Of a DNA stretch of 64,000 bases, positions 23,166-35,389 are shown piece by piece (position 1 is the stretch's first letter; each line of letters starts with the position of its first letter). The DNA is from Dichetophora obliterata (Eukaryota > Arthropoda > Insecta > Diptera > Sciomyzidae). The notes below the pieces were generated by a model. That model saw only the letters and a list, made by a program, of their open reading frames with translations, was not told the DNA's origin and did not search any database. Made by a program: the position numbers and the translations under genes. The stretch spans positions 136,085,022 through 136,149,021 of the forward strand of contig OY986438.1 of the NCBI GenBank assembly GCA_963920525.1, given 5' to 3'.

Positions 23166-23888
23166 TTAATCGAAAACTATGCTAAGGATCGCTTCCAAAT
23201 TTTATGCACTTGTTAAGCAAATACAATTGGTACTTTTAATCATTCGATTTTTATTTTAGAGAAATACTTTTTAATTAAAACTTAAAAAAAAACTTTTTTA
23301 GTCAAAAATCGGGTTTTCAACTACCATTTTAGCAAAAATCCAAATTTTTCAAAAATCTTCAATTAAAAAAGCTCAAGAAATTTCAGCAGAACCGAAATTA
23401 TTTTTTTTTTCCTTAGATAAACAAGCTTCGAAAAATCATGTCCACCGCATATTTTTGGTGCTGACCCTGCTATAATTAATATTTGTTAACCAAAAATTCA
23501 AAAAATATTCTGCAAGAGTTATGTAATTATAATGTTGAAAAAACATTACCTGAAGCAAATATTCGCTTTAAAATAAAATTTTTAATGCGAGGTTTTTTTT
23601 GATTAAAAATTTTTAATGGACCCTTAAAGCCAGAATATCTTAAACTAACCAGAGTAACTTTAAATGTGTTTTTCTCGAAACAAACGCGATTTTCTCGAAA
23701 AGTAACGAACATTTTTCGACGTTTTTTCCCAAGCTTTTTCCATATTTTCATTCCATTTTATTAAAATATGTGCTTTTAAGAGTCTATATTCGAATGCATT
23801 TTTTTCAGACAATATGGAGCTGAGCTATGATGCGGTACGATTTGCACGTTTTTTAAGCACACCAACTTCAGCGCCATCTTTATATAGT
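23166..23888. other. AT-rich spacer
   Basis: No gene or repeat ends seen. The small frame on the minus strand at 23527-23751 is low-complexity. Confidence 0.4.
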
Positions 23889-24419
23889 ACTAGCAGGCCA
23901 CTGTTGTCCGCGGCTTCGCCAAGGACGTTTTTTATCAATCTACTTAACGCCTTAAAGACGGGACAATTTTTTCACACATGTCCTAATTTTTACCTAATTT
24001 TTAATTTGACTAATTTTTATGTGATACGGTTAGTTTTACGACATCCCCGACTTAATGATCCGACTTAACCCCTTATTGGGTTAAGACAATACATATAAAA
24101 AAAAAAATGGAGCTGAGCAAGAAGAGAAAGAGAAAAATATGAAAATATGAAAGAGAACATGGAGTTTATTGAAACTCTCGCAACACAAACGCGTCAAAAG
24201 ACAACGAATAAGCAATGAGTGGCAACTGGGATGATTTATTAAAAAACTTAATACCTTAATTAAATATACTTATTAAAATTTCTAAAGAAAAATACCCCTA
24301 AATAAATCTGTAGCACAAATATGATATTATAAAATGTTCTTCATAAAAATCGGGCCAGTACTTTTGAAGTAAAGTCGTAACTTTAAATTTTCACTTCAAT
24401 TTTATATAATAGTATAGAT
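23889..24419 (+). mobile_element. Helentron/mini-me-like element
   Basis: Starts ACTAGCAGGCCACTGTTG...CGGCTTCGCC and ends TTTTATATAATAGTATAGAT. The same two ends, in reverse, bound 59157-61825, and the start resembles that at 50859. The layout fits a family of rolling-circle-type repeats widespread in insects. Non-coding. Confidence 0.55.
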
Positions 24420-25312
24420 ATAAACAATATATTTTAAGAAAAAAATAATGATTTACAATTAACATGCAAATGAAATTTTTTGTGTACATAATAAACTTGT
24501 TTTGAAAACATCTTCTATAAGATGCCTTAGTTTTAACCGCTTTTGCCTAAAACCTCCCTTAAACAAAGCTTTTATGCGAAACACCGGCTTTTTAAATTAT
24601 GGGGTTAGTAAGGATCCTAAGGGTTAGATTTTGAGGGTTTAACTGTTGTACGAAATTACTTTTTAGGTGTTTGTAAATGTTTCACCTTAACCCTTAACTG
24701 GTACACCTCAAAGAAATTTCACTAGCAGTACATCAAGTCCCAGGGACCGCACCAACTTAAAATGCTAAAAAACCCAAACCTAGTTAAAAATTCATGTTGC
24801 TTTTTTTAGGAACATATTACATAAAGAATTATTTTTTATTTAGAATTAATTTTTTAACTATTTTCAATAATTGAATTGAATAATACGAGCAATATGCTCT
24901 TTTATTTTTTTGTTGTAGCCCCACAGACTAAGTGACTAAGCTAAAAGTCAAGACATGAAGCCGCCAAAGTTTATACAAAAGGTTTTCTAGCAAAAACTGA
25001 ATTAACATGTAGTTGAACTTGAAGCTCGAATTTCTCGAAAATGGGCCAAAGGATTACAAAATGTGTAGCGAGCGATATTAATTCAGCGTCCTTGAATTAT
25101 ACTGAAATGTTATGTCCCAAGCTTGTTTGCAAAAATAAGTTTCCGATTCATGAACAGTGTGATTAATTCAATTCCGTCAAAACTTTTTCATCCTGGAATT
25201 ATTCTTTATTAAATTCCCAACTAAAATTGGGGTGCAGTTAATTTAAATTCAACAAAATTTCATTTAATCCAGCTAATTTAGTTAATCGCAGTTAATCGCA
25301 GAATCAAACCAA
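24420..25312. other. Intergenic AT-rich DNA
   Basis: Nothing recognised: no coding frame and no clear inverted ends. Confidence 0.4.
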
Positions 25313-25847
25313 CCTCAAATGGAGAAGTCTCGTTACAACTGTAATAGCGAGAAGTGATTCCTCTCTAGCGAATGCCACCACTCTTCATAGACTTCTGTGG
25401 TTCATTGTTCCGTCGGAGTCTGGCTCTGTTAATCAACTTTATGCTTCTCCGCCACCATCCCCCTAAGGATTATAGTTAATCTCTTGCTCCTATTGAATAT
25501 CTATTAACACTCAATTCATACAACCCCCGAACTTGAAAACTATAATTTTTAAAAAAAATTTCTTACATGATTAGGATTCAGATTCTCGTATAATCGCATG
25601 TATGTCTTTACAGATTAAACAAAATATAATATAATGCCACCTTTGCGTTGTCCAACCTTTCGTTCTTCCCACGAAGATACAGCAGTATATTGATTTTCGT
25701 ATTCTACGTTAAACTATAAGAAAATAGCTTTTAGGAAGCATATGGGTACAGTGAATTTTCTGCTCCCAAAATTTTGTTTAAATAATTTGATTTGATTTGG
25801 AAGTGCACTGTGGCGTATGAGTGACATATAATTTAACAAAAAGTGTA

Positions 25848-26833
25848 ATGCCTCATTTACACGGGTGACATATTTGTCATTTTTTACATCACTAAGTGCC
25901 ATTATCGTGTAAATGATGTTATTTTGTTTCATTATTTTAGTCATAAAATAATGATTAAAATCAGATGTCATTAGTTTTGTCACTTAAATGACATCGTGTA
26001 AGCCCGTCTAATCTCATAGTGACCAACTTAAAGAAAAAATGAAAAAGTTCATTCTTTACTGACAGAGTGCGTTTAACTGTTTCTAGAAATTTAACTGTTT
26101 GCTTAAAAATGGACTGGTTAGTATAAATTTAAAGAGTTTTAAGAATATAATAATCATAATCAATATTTAATCTCATTTCTTTTTTAAGTGAACATAGCCA
26201 GTATTTTTCAGAAGATGGAACGTTCTTCTCCAGTGTTCTTCTTTCTCCTCGTCCTCTTCAATTAATAAATATGCTAAATAAGCAACAGCTTTTATTTTAT
26301 TGTCTTCCATTTGTAAGATAATTTTTAACTTCTTTGCTTTGTCAGTATTTGAGAATTATAAATTTTGTCATTCATGTAAACGCCTACTTTGCTGGTCAAA
26401 TCATTAGGGGTATTCACGATTCAGTGCACTTGCCTGTGCAGTTGAGGACTTGTGCAGTTGTGCAGTTAGGTTTTCGTGAACACACCACCATCACCATTTC
26501 AAAGCTGTCAACATTTTTCAATGCACACAAGTGCACAACTGCTCAAGTCTTCAAGTCCTCAAGTTGAAGGTAATAGTAGAAAAGCACTTGTGCAGATTTT
26601 TGACGTACGTACAATTTGTTTTTGTAAAGTCCTCAAGTCCTCAACTGCACAGGCATGTGCACTGAATCGTGAATACCCCTATTATGAATTTGAAAGTTGC
26701 CAAAATATAATGAAACGTAGTGACAAAGCTCTGGGCAAGTCACTTTTTTGTGCCGTCTTAATAGCAGCGTCATTATGATATGTCATCAAGTCATTATTAA
26801 AGTCAGTAAATATCACTAGTGTAAATGAGGCAT
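25848..26833. mobile_element. MITE with ATGCCTCATTTACAC ends
   Basis: Inverted ends ATGCCTCATTTACAC at 25848 and 26819-26833. It is rich in 'gtcatt/aatgac' motifs and split by the 26406-26680 MITE. No coding capacity. Confidence 0.6.
26406..26680. mobile_element. Palindromic MITE, AGGGGTATTCACG ends, ATT duplication
   Basis: Near-perfect inverted ends AGGGGTATTCACGATTCAGT of about 47 bases, flanked by ATT (26403-26405 and 26681-26683). It is 275 bases, non-coding, and nested inside 25848-26833. Confidence 0.78.
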
Positions 26834-27699
26834 AATTATGTCAAAGTGTGTCATTCATTGGTGTACATTGGTGTACAGTAGGATGTACAGTAGGGTATTC
26901 CTTAGCTGTATAGAGGAAATTATTTTTGAGATATGAACCATAACTCCCCCTAGAAATGTTCCTTTAGGTTTGAAAACATTTTCTGCAAAAAATTTTAAGA
27001 ATCGGGTAACAGGAAGGCGAGGCGCTCAGCCTCCAAAGTTGGACCATACCATTTATATGGAAAAAACTAGATTTGTTTTTTGAAAATAATAACAATTATT
27101 ATAATAAAAAATTTTTGTATCCAACTCAATACATTATCATATTGAGCATAAAATTAACTTTCTAATGAGCTATCATTCGTCAAAATTGGTTCAAAAATTT
27201 TAAATCTATAAAGTTGTTTTTTCGATCAAAAACAAAGAAATTAATAAATTTTTTTGCGAACATTTTTAAAATTCCCTTATTAAGTTTTTCAATCGTATAA
27301 TATATAAGCGAATCAAATATAGAAATATCTCTCCAACAAGCTATTTTTTTTTTTCTAAAGCGTTTTCTTTTCTCGCGATGATGTTGCATTTATTCTGCCC
27401 TGCTCCGGGGCTGTCAAATATTCGTGTTATTTTCTCAGCATATTCATAGGGCTGCGTGTTCTTTAGGGTTGCTCTGCGTGACGGTAAAACATTACGACCA
27501 TTGAATAATATACAACTTATTTAATCATATTTTCGGCAAATTAAATTCACGCCGACCAAGCTCATATTTTTCCTCTGAGAGTACATTTTTCATTTTCATC
27601 AAAAATTTTCAAATTTGCGATCCGCTCAAAACCGTTACACACAAAACTTGAATTGCAGGCAGGGATTTGAAAGAAATACGCAAAAACGCTGTACTATAA
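26834..27699. other. Spacer inside the composite
   Basis: AT-rich DNA with no clear gene or ends. Frames on the minus strand (27180-27389) are lysine/phenylalanine-rich chance frames. Confidence 0.35.
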
Positions 27700-28119
27700 T
27701 AGCTGCGTTTTATTCGTTCTGGTTTAACCAGTGAACGAATAGATCGCATTAGTTAAAGCTTTGTAAGTTTTGCCTTAGACCGTTTGGGGCATTGTCGCCA
27801 AATGATATGACCAAACGGCTGATTGCAAAACAATACCATTACTGCTTCTGACCGCTTGGGGCATTGTCGACGATGATATGACTAAACAGCACAGATGTTT
27901 CTTTTGCCAGCATTTGGTGACTAAGAAAGGTTGTAAACCAAACTCTTACTTGCGAGTGCTGCCACAAACTAAAACCAATAGCGACATCTATAGAGCCGTA
28001 GCGAAAAAAAAATAGTTCAACGAGATGAACTAGCTACTGAGCAAGTTCATCTTTTTGTTAGTGTTCTGCATGTTATTTAGAACCTATTTGGTTTAACCAG
28101 AACGAATAAAACACGCCTA
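27700..28119. mobile_element. MITE with TTTTATTCGTTCTGGTT ends
   Basis: Inverted ends GCGTTTTATTCGTTCTGGTT at 27704 and in reverse near 28088-28116. The interior carries a direct duplication of 'gaccgtttggggcattgtcg...gatatgac(c/t)aaac' (27779 and 27850). Non-coding. Confidence 0.65.
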
Positions 28120-28342
28120 ATGTAACTCCAAACCATTCTTTGCAAATTAAATTTTTTAAACGAAATTTTGTCGAATTTAAATTGACTGTATCGGAGAAGC
28201 ATAATTTTGATTAATAATAGAGCCAGACCACGAGGGAACAATAGATGAACCACAGAAGTCTATGAAGAGTGGTGACAATCGCTAGAGAGTAATCACTTCT
28301 CGCTATTACATTTGTAACTGGACTTCTCCATTTGAGGCTGCT

Positions 28343-28430
28343 CAGTGGTAAATGGACACATGACGTAACCAATTGTTTCTTAAATACGAAGTAGCTGCGA
28401 GGCCTCCGAATTCTGTTTACAATTCTCAAT
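28343..28430. repeat. Dispersed repeat, second copy of 11690-11785
   Basis: It shares 'cagtggtaaa', 'gacacatgacgtaaccaatt' and 'gtagctgcgaggcctcc' with the first copy. Non-coding. Confidence 0.65.
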
Positions 28431-29771
28431 TACATTTGTTCGGACATGGCCGCTTAAACACTGATTACATCTACCTTACACAGTAAGCGACGATGGAAGT
28501 AGGTATGCACGATATTGGAGAGTACAAAAAATGACGCACAAGACTGGGGAGAACACAAATAAATTGAACGAAAATCCTCTCAACGCCAAAAATACCACGA
28601 AAACGAAAGATAACACACCGAAAAGAAGCATACACAAGAAAATGACGCCACAAATTATTTTCACAATAACTTTTGCAATTTAATGAACCAATTATCTTTT
28701 ATCGAGTATTTCAGAATTTATATTTAATAACATTTAGTTATTTTATACATAAAACTTTGTTATGGTTTAAACATATAGGTTAATCATCAGGTATCACCAA
28801 CACACTTCACTGCAAAATTTAATGCTAGAAAACACGATGTACCTTCTAAAGGGCTGCACAAATGTATTTGCTTCTTTAATTCCACCAAGTACTTTTAGCT
28901 ATGCACATCACTTGTAGCAGAATTAAGCAAAGAAATAGCGTAAAACCGTTGCTTGTTGCTCAGAGAAAAAGTAATGTTTTAACTCTCTCTCTCTCTCTCG
29001 CATAAAATGCATACGCAACTTGCTCCCATCAATTACAGTAATTATCGGTAGCTATCACGGCAAAGGAAAAAAAAAACTGTATATTTCTACATTCTACTGC
29101 AAATACTTGCGTATGCTGAAAGCACTGAAAGCAGAAGTCATTATCAGTTGCTAATGAAAGCATTAGTAAAGTAAAAATTAAGTAAAAGTCAAATTAAAAA
29201 AATGGAAATTGATGAAGTATTGTTTTATTTTAATTTTGTAATGCTTAAATGGGTACAGCCAACAACTAGTGATTCTTTTCCTCTAAATAACAATATTAAT
29301 AGCAGTTTATAAAAATTGTGAGCTGCGGTTTTAAACTTATTATTTTTTAAACTGATATTATGTTTTCCATTCAAACATTAATAATTAATAATCATATATA
29401 TTACCACATAAAGTTTAATTTTTTAAAATTAATTTTTGTGTTTTCGTTATCTTTATCTGAATGGTTTTTTTGTTTTTAATAAAATATACATATAAATTAA
29501 AACATGCAACTGCAAATTCATCTTCTAAATTTCTGAAATTAGGTATCAAGTATTTCAAGTACTTGCCAACTTGTACTTCTCTTGCAAGTTATTTTTATGT
29601 ATAATACTAACACGCGATAGACAATTTATTATTTATTTTGCTTTCAACCGTTTTTCCACTTAGGCACACTACCTCCAATTTTCGCTCCCGCCAACGCTAT
29701 CCGCAAATGAGAGTGAGAGAACGAAAGTAATTGCGATCCCCACAAATGTTTTGTACAGCGATTCATATGTA
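28431..29771. other. Intergenic DNA
   Basis: AT-rich, with a CT microsatellite at 28984-29001. Two frames on the minus strand near 28471-28664 are cysteine/phenylalanine-rich and unconvincing. Confidence 0.35.
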
Positions 29772-30728
29772 CCCACCGGGAAAATGAGAATTAATTCGTA
29801 AAAAAAATCAGGAATTGAATGGATACTTGTGATGCATTTTAGAATGTATTCCAAAGAATATATAAATTTAAAGCAAAACCAATTTGGAATCAATAAACAA
29901 AAAATTTATTGCTTCGTTTTTATTGCTGCAGGAATCGATTATGAAGTATATCACAATTTATAATAAAGTAAATGTTGTTAGATTCCTTGCTTGCTTTTAT
30001 GGTAAGTGAAAAACGAATTGATTCTGAAAAAAATTCTACTTGATTTGTCAGCGTTGAAGGAACAAACTGCTTCAGAAGGCTCGAAAATTTTAATAATGTA
30101 TTGTTTTGTAAGTTATGAAAAACCATTGCTCTTTACTTGTTTAAATCATTTCTTAATGTTTTGTTTTTAAATGCAGAGTGCATTTCCAAGGAAGAATACG
30201 AACAGGAACAGTCCCAAAAAGATATGAAGGAAGCTATACGCAAGTCAAAATGTAAATACTTTAAGGATACGTTCAAAGCAAAACGGAAGGAACAACCTTT
30301 ATTATTATAATCTAAATCTCGCCTGTCTAAATATTATTTATTCTTTCAAATTACCTAATAATTATTAATTTGAATTACTGAAATATAATATTTTATTGAT
30401 TATTTAAAAAAGAATAAAAGATTTTCAATTCTGCCATACAAACCTATGCATTATGGAATTCATTCATGTATATATATTCCAAAAGGGCTTCTTAGCGATT
30501 CATACTTTTCTCATATTAAAAAAATTCATACTTTTTTCATTTAAAAGAATCCATTTTATAAGCGAATAAAAGAATCGATTTCAACAGTGATTCAAGTGGA
30601 AGGCAGAAAAGAATGTACTACTTTTTGTAGGTCATCACAATGTTAAAAATAATCAATTCTAGAATCAATGATTGGAAAAGTGAATTGATTCTTTTTTCAT
30701 ACACAATTGATTCTTTTTTCCCGGTGGG
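29772..30728 (+). mobile_element. TA-flanked element with CCCACCGGGAAAA ends and a coding-like exon
   Basis: Ends CCCACCGGGAAAA in both directions with TA on each side (29770-29771 and 30729-30730), as for Tc1/mariner-like insertions. Many 'gaat(c)aatt' and 'aagaatc' motifs lie near the right end. Inside is an open, exon-like stretch (next entry), which is unusual for a MITE. Confidence 0.7.
30177..30310 (+). CDS. Coding-like terminal exon, unknown protein
   Basis: After a poly-pyrimidine/TGCAG acceptor at 30166-30176, an open frame of 43 codons starts ECISKEEYEQEQ and ends KRKEQPLLL before TAA at 30308-30310. It is charged and helical in character, unlike the chance frames around it, and is followed by AATAAAAG at 30413. 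A possible upstream exon starting MKYITIYNKV begins at 29941 and meets a GTAAGT near 30001. I do not recognise the protein. It could be a gene fragment picked up by the surrounding element, or part of a host gene into which the element inserted. Confidence 0.35.
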
Positions 30729-30730
30729 TA

Positions 30731-31460
30731 ATTGTGCAGCCCTTTAGTACCTACACAGACGAATAAAGTCAAACTGTTGCTTGAACAATGAAAAGAAAAT
30801 AATTTGAGTACAAACAAGACTTTGTCACACCCCGCTTACAGTTCTGCATTACAATGTCATCACCGACAAATTTATACAAGCGGGTGGTTTGATCCTGTTG
30901 TGCGATTAACTGGCTGCTTTGTGCCACTTACTCGATTTCAGTCAGGTTGTTTAGAGCAATTCGCTCTATTCATCGGTGATGACAATGGCCGCATTCAGCG
31001 CAGACAACAGTTGGCAACTGTTGTGTAAAAATTCGCTGAATGGTACAAATTTGGTAGCGCTAACTAAAACTGATAAAGTAGCGAACGCCTTTTAATCGAG
31101 CGAACAAATTATATGCTACAGGAACACAACTGTTTGCTTAACTGTCAGATGCTGTTACTGACGCTGTTAAATTATTAAACGCAGAAAGAACGCAGCAAAT
31201 TTAAGTGAGAAACCTTTGCAATTGGATTAAATTTATATAAAAATTAAATTGAATCTAACTTCTGACGTGTAGAGTAGCAACACATTCAGAGAAAAGCATC
31301 GTGAACTAAGGTAGCGCTACTATTACAGTTCACAACAGTTGTCTGCGATGAATGCGGCCAATGTAATGCATAACTATAAAAGATCTATTTTTCGCTGTCA
31401 AAAAATTACGCTGTTTACGCGTTACAGAAACAAGCTACGGATCAGAGAATAGATCATTAA
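30731..31460. repeat. Repeat-rich spacer with CATTGGCCGCATTCA inverted ends
   Basis: An inverted pair (about 30984-31025 and 31328-31362) shares GGCCGCATTCA and CGCAGACAAC. The block 'tttgtcacaccccgcttacagtt' at 30821 recurs at about 31822. It is probably one or two small decayed MITEs; target duplications are not clear. Confidence 0.5.
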
Positions 31461-31801
31461 AACTTTCAGTGGATTTTCCCAATATATTGGACACGTCAGA
31501 AAGTAATTTTTATTTTTATTTTGCAACGGTTTTTTTTAAACCAAATTGTTTGGTTCTATGAAAAAAAATGAACCAACTTAATAAAAATAAATTTAGAGAG
31601 ATATTTGATATTAAAGTTGGATTTTCGATTTTGTGCCGAAGAAAAACAAAAACAATTTTTCTTTGTACAAGCTTGCAAACGTCAGTGGCGCAGGTAAAAA
31701 TCAAAGGTATGTTTTTCTTCATCTTTTTAGGACCTAAATGATAAGAATTATTATCTCACAAAAATTATTTTGTTCTTATTTTAGCCTAGCCATTTAAAGG
31801 G
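31461..31801. mobile_element. piggyBac-type MITE, copy 1
   Basis: Flanked by TTAA at 31457-31460 and 31802-31805. Interior phrases 'ttggacacgtcagaaagtaattttt', 'gattttgtgccgaagaaaaacaaa' and 'gtggcgcaggtaaaaatcaaa' match the element at 38081-38812 in the same order. Ends read CTTTCAGTGG and, in reverse, CCTTTAAATGG. Non-coding. Confidence 0.75.
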
Positions 31802-31805
31802 TTAA

Positions 31806-34190
31806 GAACACAAATCAAATGTTGTCACATCCTGCTTAAAGTTATGCATTACAATATCATTACCAATAAATGTTTAGAAGCGGTGTATTAAAAATAAGTA
31901 ATAGGCATCATCAAGCTTTTCTTCTGGTATTCCGCTAATGTGACACCTTGTTAAATAAAAAAAACCTTTTTTAATTGAGTATAATTTTATTTGTTAAGTA
32001 ATTTGTTTACATGTCCTTTCTCCCAATTATTATAAGGTTTTTTTTTTACTTGAGTTAGAGGAGAGTTTTAAGGAATAACAATTTTAAATACAAAATTTTT
32101 GATAATTTTTTGATTTTTCATCAATTCAATTACTAAAATGAGAATTGTTTTAATGACAGAAGGAGAATAGATAGATAACTTTATATGAACACCAACATTT
32201 ACGCACTTACAGAGACACATACATACATACAAACACATTACTTATGCTGACAGACAATGTAAATATGTTATTTTTGATATATATTTGTTTTTGTTTTATC
32301 TTTTCTTTTCTTTTTTTAATAAATAATCTGTATTCATTTTATCAACATTTAATTTACGAATATTTTGAGACCCACGTTTTTTGATGATAACTTTACCACA
32401 TTGTATGTACATAGCTTAATTTATCTATATTTATATAAGTTGTGTAAGAGACAGTTTTCATTAAAAATATGAGATTTGAAATTTTTTTCTTTACATAAAC
32501 ATTTGCAAATTTTTAATAAAAAAAGAAAATCCGAAAGTTTTTTAAAATATGTTTAATGAAAGACATTTTTAGTGTGATTATTTTCTTAGAGATTAGAAAA
32601 AAATTATAATAATTTCATTTAAGGCCAGCAACATTTGCTACAGTTTTTCCTTTTTTTTTCTTCAATTTTCAGTTTTTAACAAAATTTTTACACTAGTTTA
32701 CAAGTAAATAAGTATGTTTAAGATAAATGAACAAGTTAAAACGTATTTTTTTTTATTAGAAAAATAAATATTTGAGTCTAGATTAGAGTAGAATGCAAAT
32801 TTGTATGCATACAAAAAAAAAATAGTTTTTTAACTGGCTTACATCACATGAGATCCATACTGCAAGCAGTTTTTAATTCTAAAACTGAACAAACTAAACT
32901 AAATATAATATAATAAATTAAATTTAAATTGCATTTCAAAGGGGTTTAATAATTAAGAGTTTGTTAGCTAAAACAAACTCTTTGTAACGTTTGCAACTAA
33001 GTCATGTTTAATTAATGTTAATCTTATGAGTAAATAAAGCATTTGAACCCTGATGTCGATGTTTTGCAGTCGGTACCAACTTGTTTGCATTAAAAATAAA
33101 TAAATTTTGTGCTTTCATTATTCAAAACAAATATGAAATAAAATTCAATGAAGGCTTAAAGATAGATTCAAGTTTAGCAGCTTTAATCACTGCTCAATTA
33201 GAGCACAAGAAAAACAATAACTTATTGTGCTTTATTTCATTTTATTAAATTCAATAAACAGACAGTTTATAACGAAAAATTAAAAAAAAAACACTTGGCC
33301 AAAAAGCTCCATCGTTCTCATTAAATGATACAATACGATACGATATGATAACATTTCAATGATAAACAAGCTACTTCAGTTGTGGACAGACTTTCTCTGC
33401 CCAAAATGATGCAAACTTAAATTTAGCTTAGTCGAATTGTTTTGATTTTGATTGATATATATTTATTTTTTTGTGTTTTTAAAATTCGCATTTCAATAAA
33501 TAGAATTTTAAAAATATTTCTTCAATAATAATTTCACTTCAGCATTTCAAAAAATATAATTCCGCTTACATATTGTACATATATAATATTTGTTTTTGGC
33601 TTAAGGTTAAATTTTTATCATAACTTTGTAGCTTAATTTTAGGAGAGAGCAATGTGCATAAAGGTAGTGATGTCATTTTTTATTCTTAACTAAAAAAATA
33701 TGAATGTGCTACAACAAAGCCGAAACGTGCTACTGTCATGTGTTGCATTGGGAAAAAATAATAATCGAAAAGGTATGATTTTTTTAAGTAAAAACCGTCT
33801 CGCACTTAATTTTTAGCAATTCTAAAAAGTGTGCTTTTAGTAGTTTTGAAGAAATCATATGCTTGCGAGTTTTTAAAGTAGTTAGCCTAGGTTTTAATTT
33901 TTGCTTTTAAATAAGTCCAAAATCACATATCGATGATTCCATATTAATTCGAAAAATTTTGAGCAAAATCTGACCTTTGTGTTTCGGATTTTTTTGAAAC
34001 TTTGTAGCTTAGTAGTGCTCATATAAATAACTTAAAATACGGTTTTTGTTTTTGCGAAAAAATTTTTTAAAAGTTATACACTGTCAAAAATATTAAAAAA
34101 CCTAAAAAATGTGTGCATATATTTAATAGCGGTATCTTAAAAACAATAAGTCGTACAAAAAAAAAAAAAATAATAAATTGTTAAGACCAT
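31806..34190. other. Long AT-rich intergenic stretch
   Basis: Nothing coding. Contains a duplicate of the 30821 block at 31815-31890, then about 2 kb of very AT-rich DNA with no ends, genes or arrays that I can support. Confidence 0.4.
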
Positions 34191-34427
34191 GAACGAGTCT
34201 TATTTGTGGTGTATATATTTTTTGTAGCACTTTTATGAACATTTTTTTTACCTGAACTTTCTCAGTCAAATTTTTAATGGTCTTTGCAAAAAATTGTTTA
34301 CCTTTTTAATATAGTGTCGTATTAATGCATCAATTTTAAAGGCTTAGACAAAATTGTAGGTGGATCCCTAATGATTACTGAATGATTTTTTTTAAAAAAG
34401 GCCTACAAGGGATTGCCTATTCTATTC

Positions 34428-34791
34428 TTATACCAAAAATTTCACATTTTCAGATATTGTTGCTTTTAGTGAGGTCATACTGTATTTGTAAACACTACCC
34501 TGTAATTCCCTGTAGTTCGGTGCACCTTCTACTTGGTATGAGAATTCACATAATCTCAGTGGTAGGGGCATGCCCTTCGCCACATATTTTGTACATCCTT
34601 TTAACACATCGATATTGACACATTGACAGGGGAAAACGGACCAAACGTGCATCACCATGGACCTTACAATTCTCCTGTCCCATTGGGCCATACCTGTAAA
34701 GGCTTGGGGAATGGCATGTCCAAAGGGATATGCTGCCACCAACCGAACTACGGGGTAGTCGCCACGAGAGACCGTGTGGATAATTGATCAT
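34428..34791 (-). pseudogene. Coding-like remnant, unknown
   Basis: The minus-strand frame 34742-34428 (104 codons) includes AAYPFGHAIPQAFTGMAQWD and CQCVNIDVLKGC; an overlapping frame runs 34791-34546. On the plus strand the same DNA also reads openly (GENGPNVHHHGPYNSPVPLG), so strand and frame are uncertain. Base composition is far more balanced than in the surroundings, which hints at former coding use. No family recognised. Confidence 0.25.
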
Positions 34792-34961
34792 TAAAGAGCT
34801 TTCTTCGATTAGGCAAACATCGAAGTACTTTACACGAATTACAATTGCCGCAATAAACTTTGGTTTGTCCGATGGCTTAAAGCGCGATACAATAGCAGAG
34901 CATTTGTTTCAGCGTGGCTTAATACAATTTAAAAAAATAAATTGGAGATACTAACTAAAAT
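34777..34961 (+). pseudogene. Coding-like fragment, unknown
   Basis: After an in-frame TAA the plus strand reads LIIKELSSIRQTSKYFTR, then INFGLSDGLKRDTIAEHL, and on to a TAA at about 34959, about 56 codons with no ATG. Composition is protein-like. It may belong with the neighbouring remnant as one broken protein of the element. The family is not recognised. Confidence 0.28.
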
Positions 34962-35389
34962 ATTTTACTTCTCGAAAGGAGCTCGATAGAAAAACAAAAA
35001 CAAATTTTATAAATTTGTGAAGATACAATAATGATTTTAATATCCCTGCTGAATGACACTTTTTTGTTGCCCCCACATGGCAAAAGGCCATGTGACGGTT
35101 TGGGGGCACAATTAAAAAAATTGCCGCAAAGGCTTGCCTGCACAATGTCGACGAGCCTAAAACAAACCTAAAACATTTTTTAATTGAGTTTCAAGACACA
35201 TGAAAAGTATTGATAGATCCTGAATTTTTCTCATCAAAGCAGAAATGCGAAGAAGTTCATGTTCTTCAAAAGGTCTTTAATAAAACAAAAATAACACATG
35301 GTACTTTGACCCACTATCGTTGGAAGCCCAACCCAAAACTTTGTATAAGCCTTTAAAATTGATAGCTTAGCACGACACTTTATTAAAAA

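Larger units (their letters stand above)
25313..28342. mobile_element. 3-kb composite bounded by about 140-bp inverted repeats
   Basis: Arms 25313-25451 and 28191-28342 are inverted copies, starting CCTCAAATGGAGAAGTC and ending TTATGCTTCTCCG. Between them lie two smaller elements (25848-26833 and about 27700-28119). No transposase and no clear target duplication. Confidence 0.65.

Noticed and set aside
28984..29001. CT microsatellite as a possible GAGA-type regulatory site
   Set aside because: No gene nearby to regulate and no other supporting motif.
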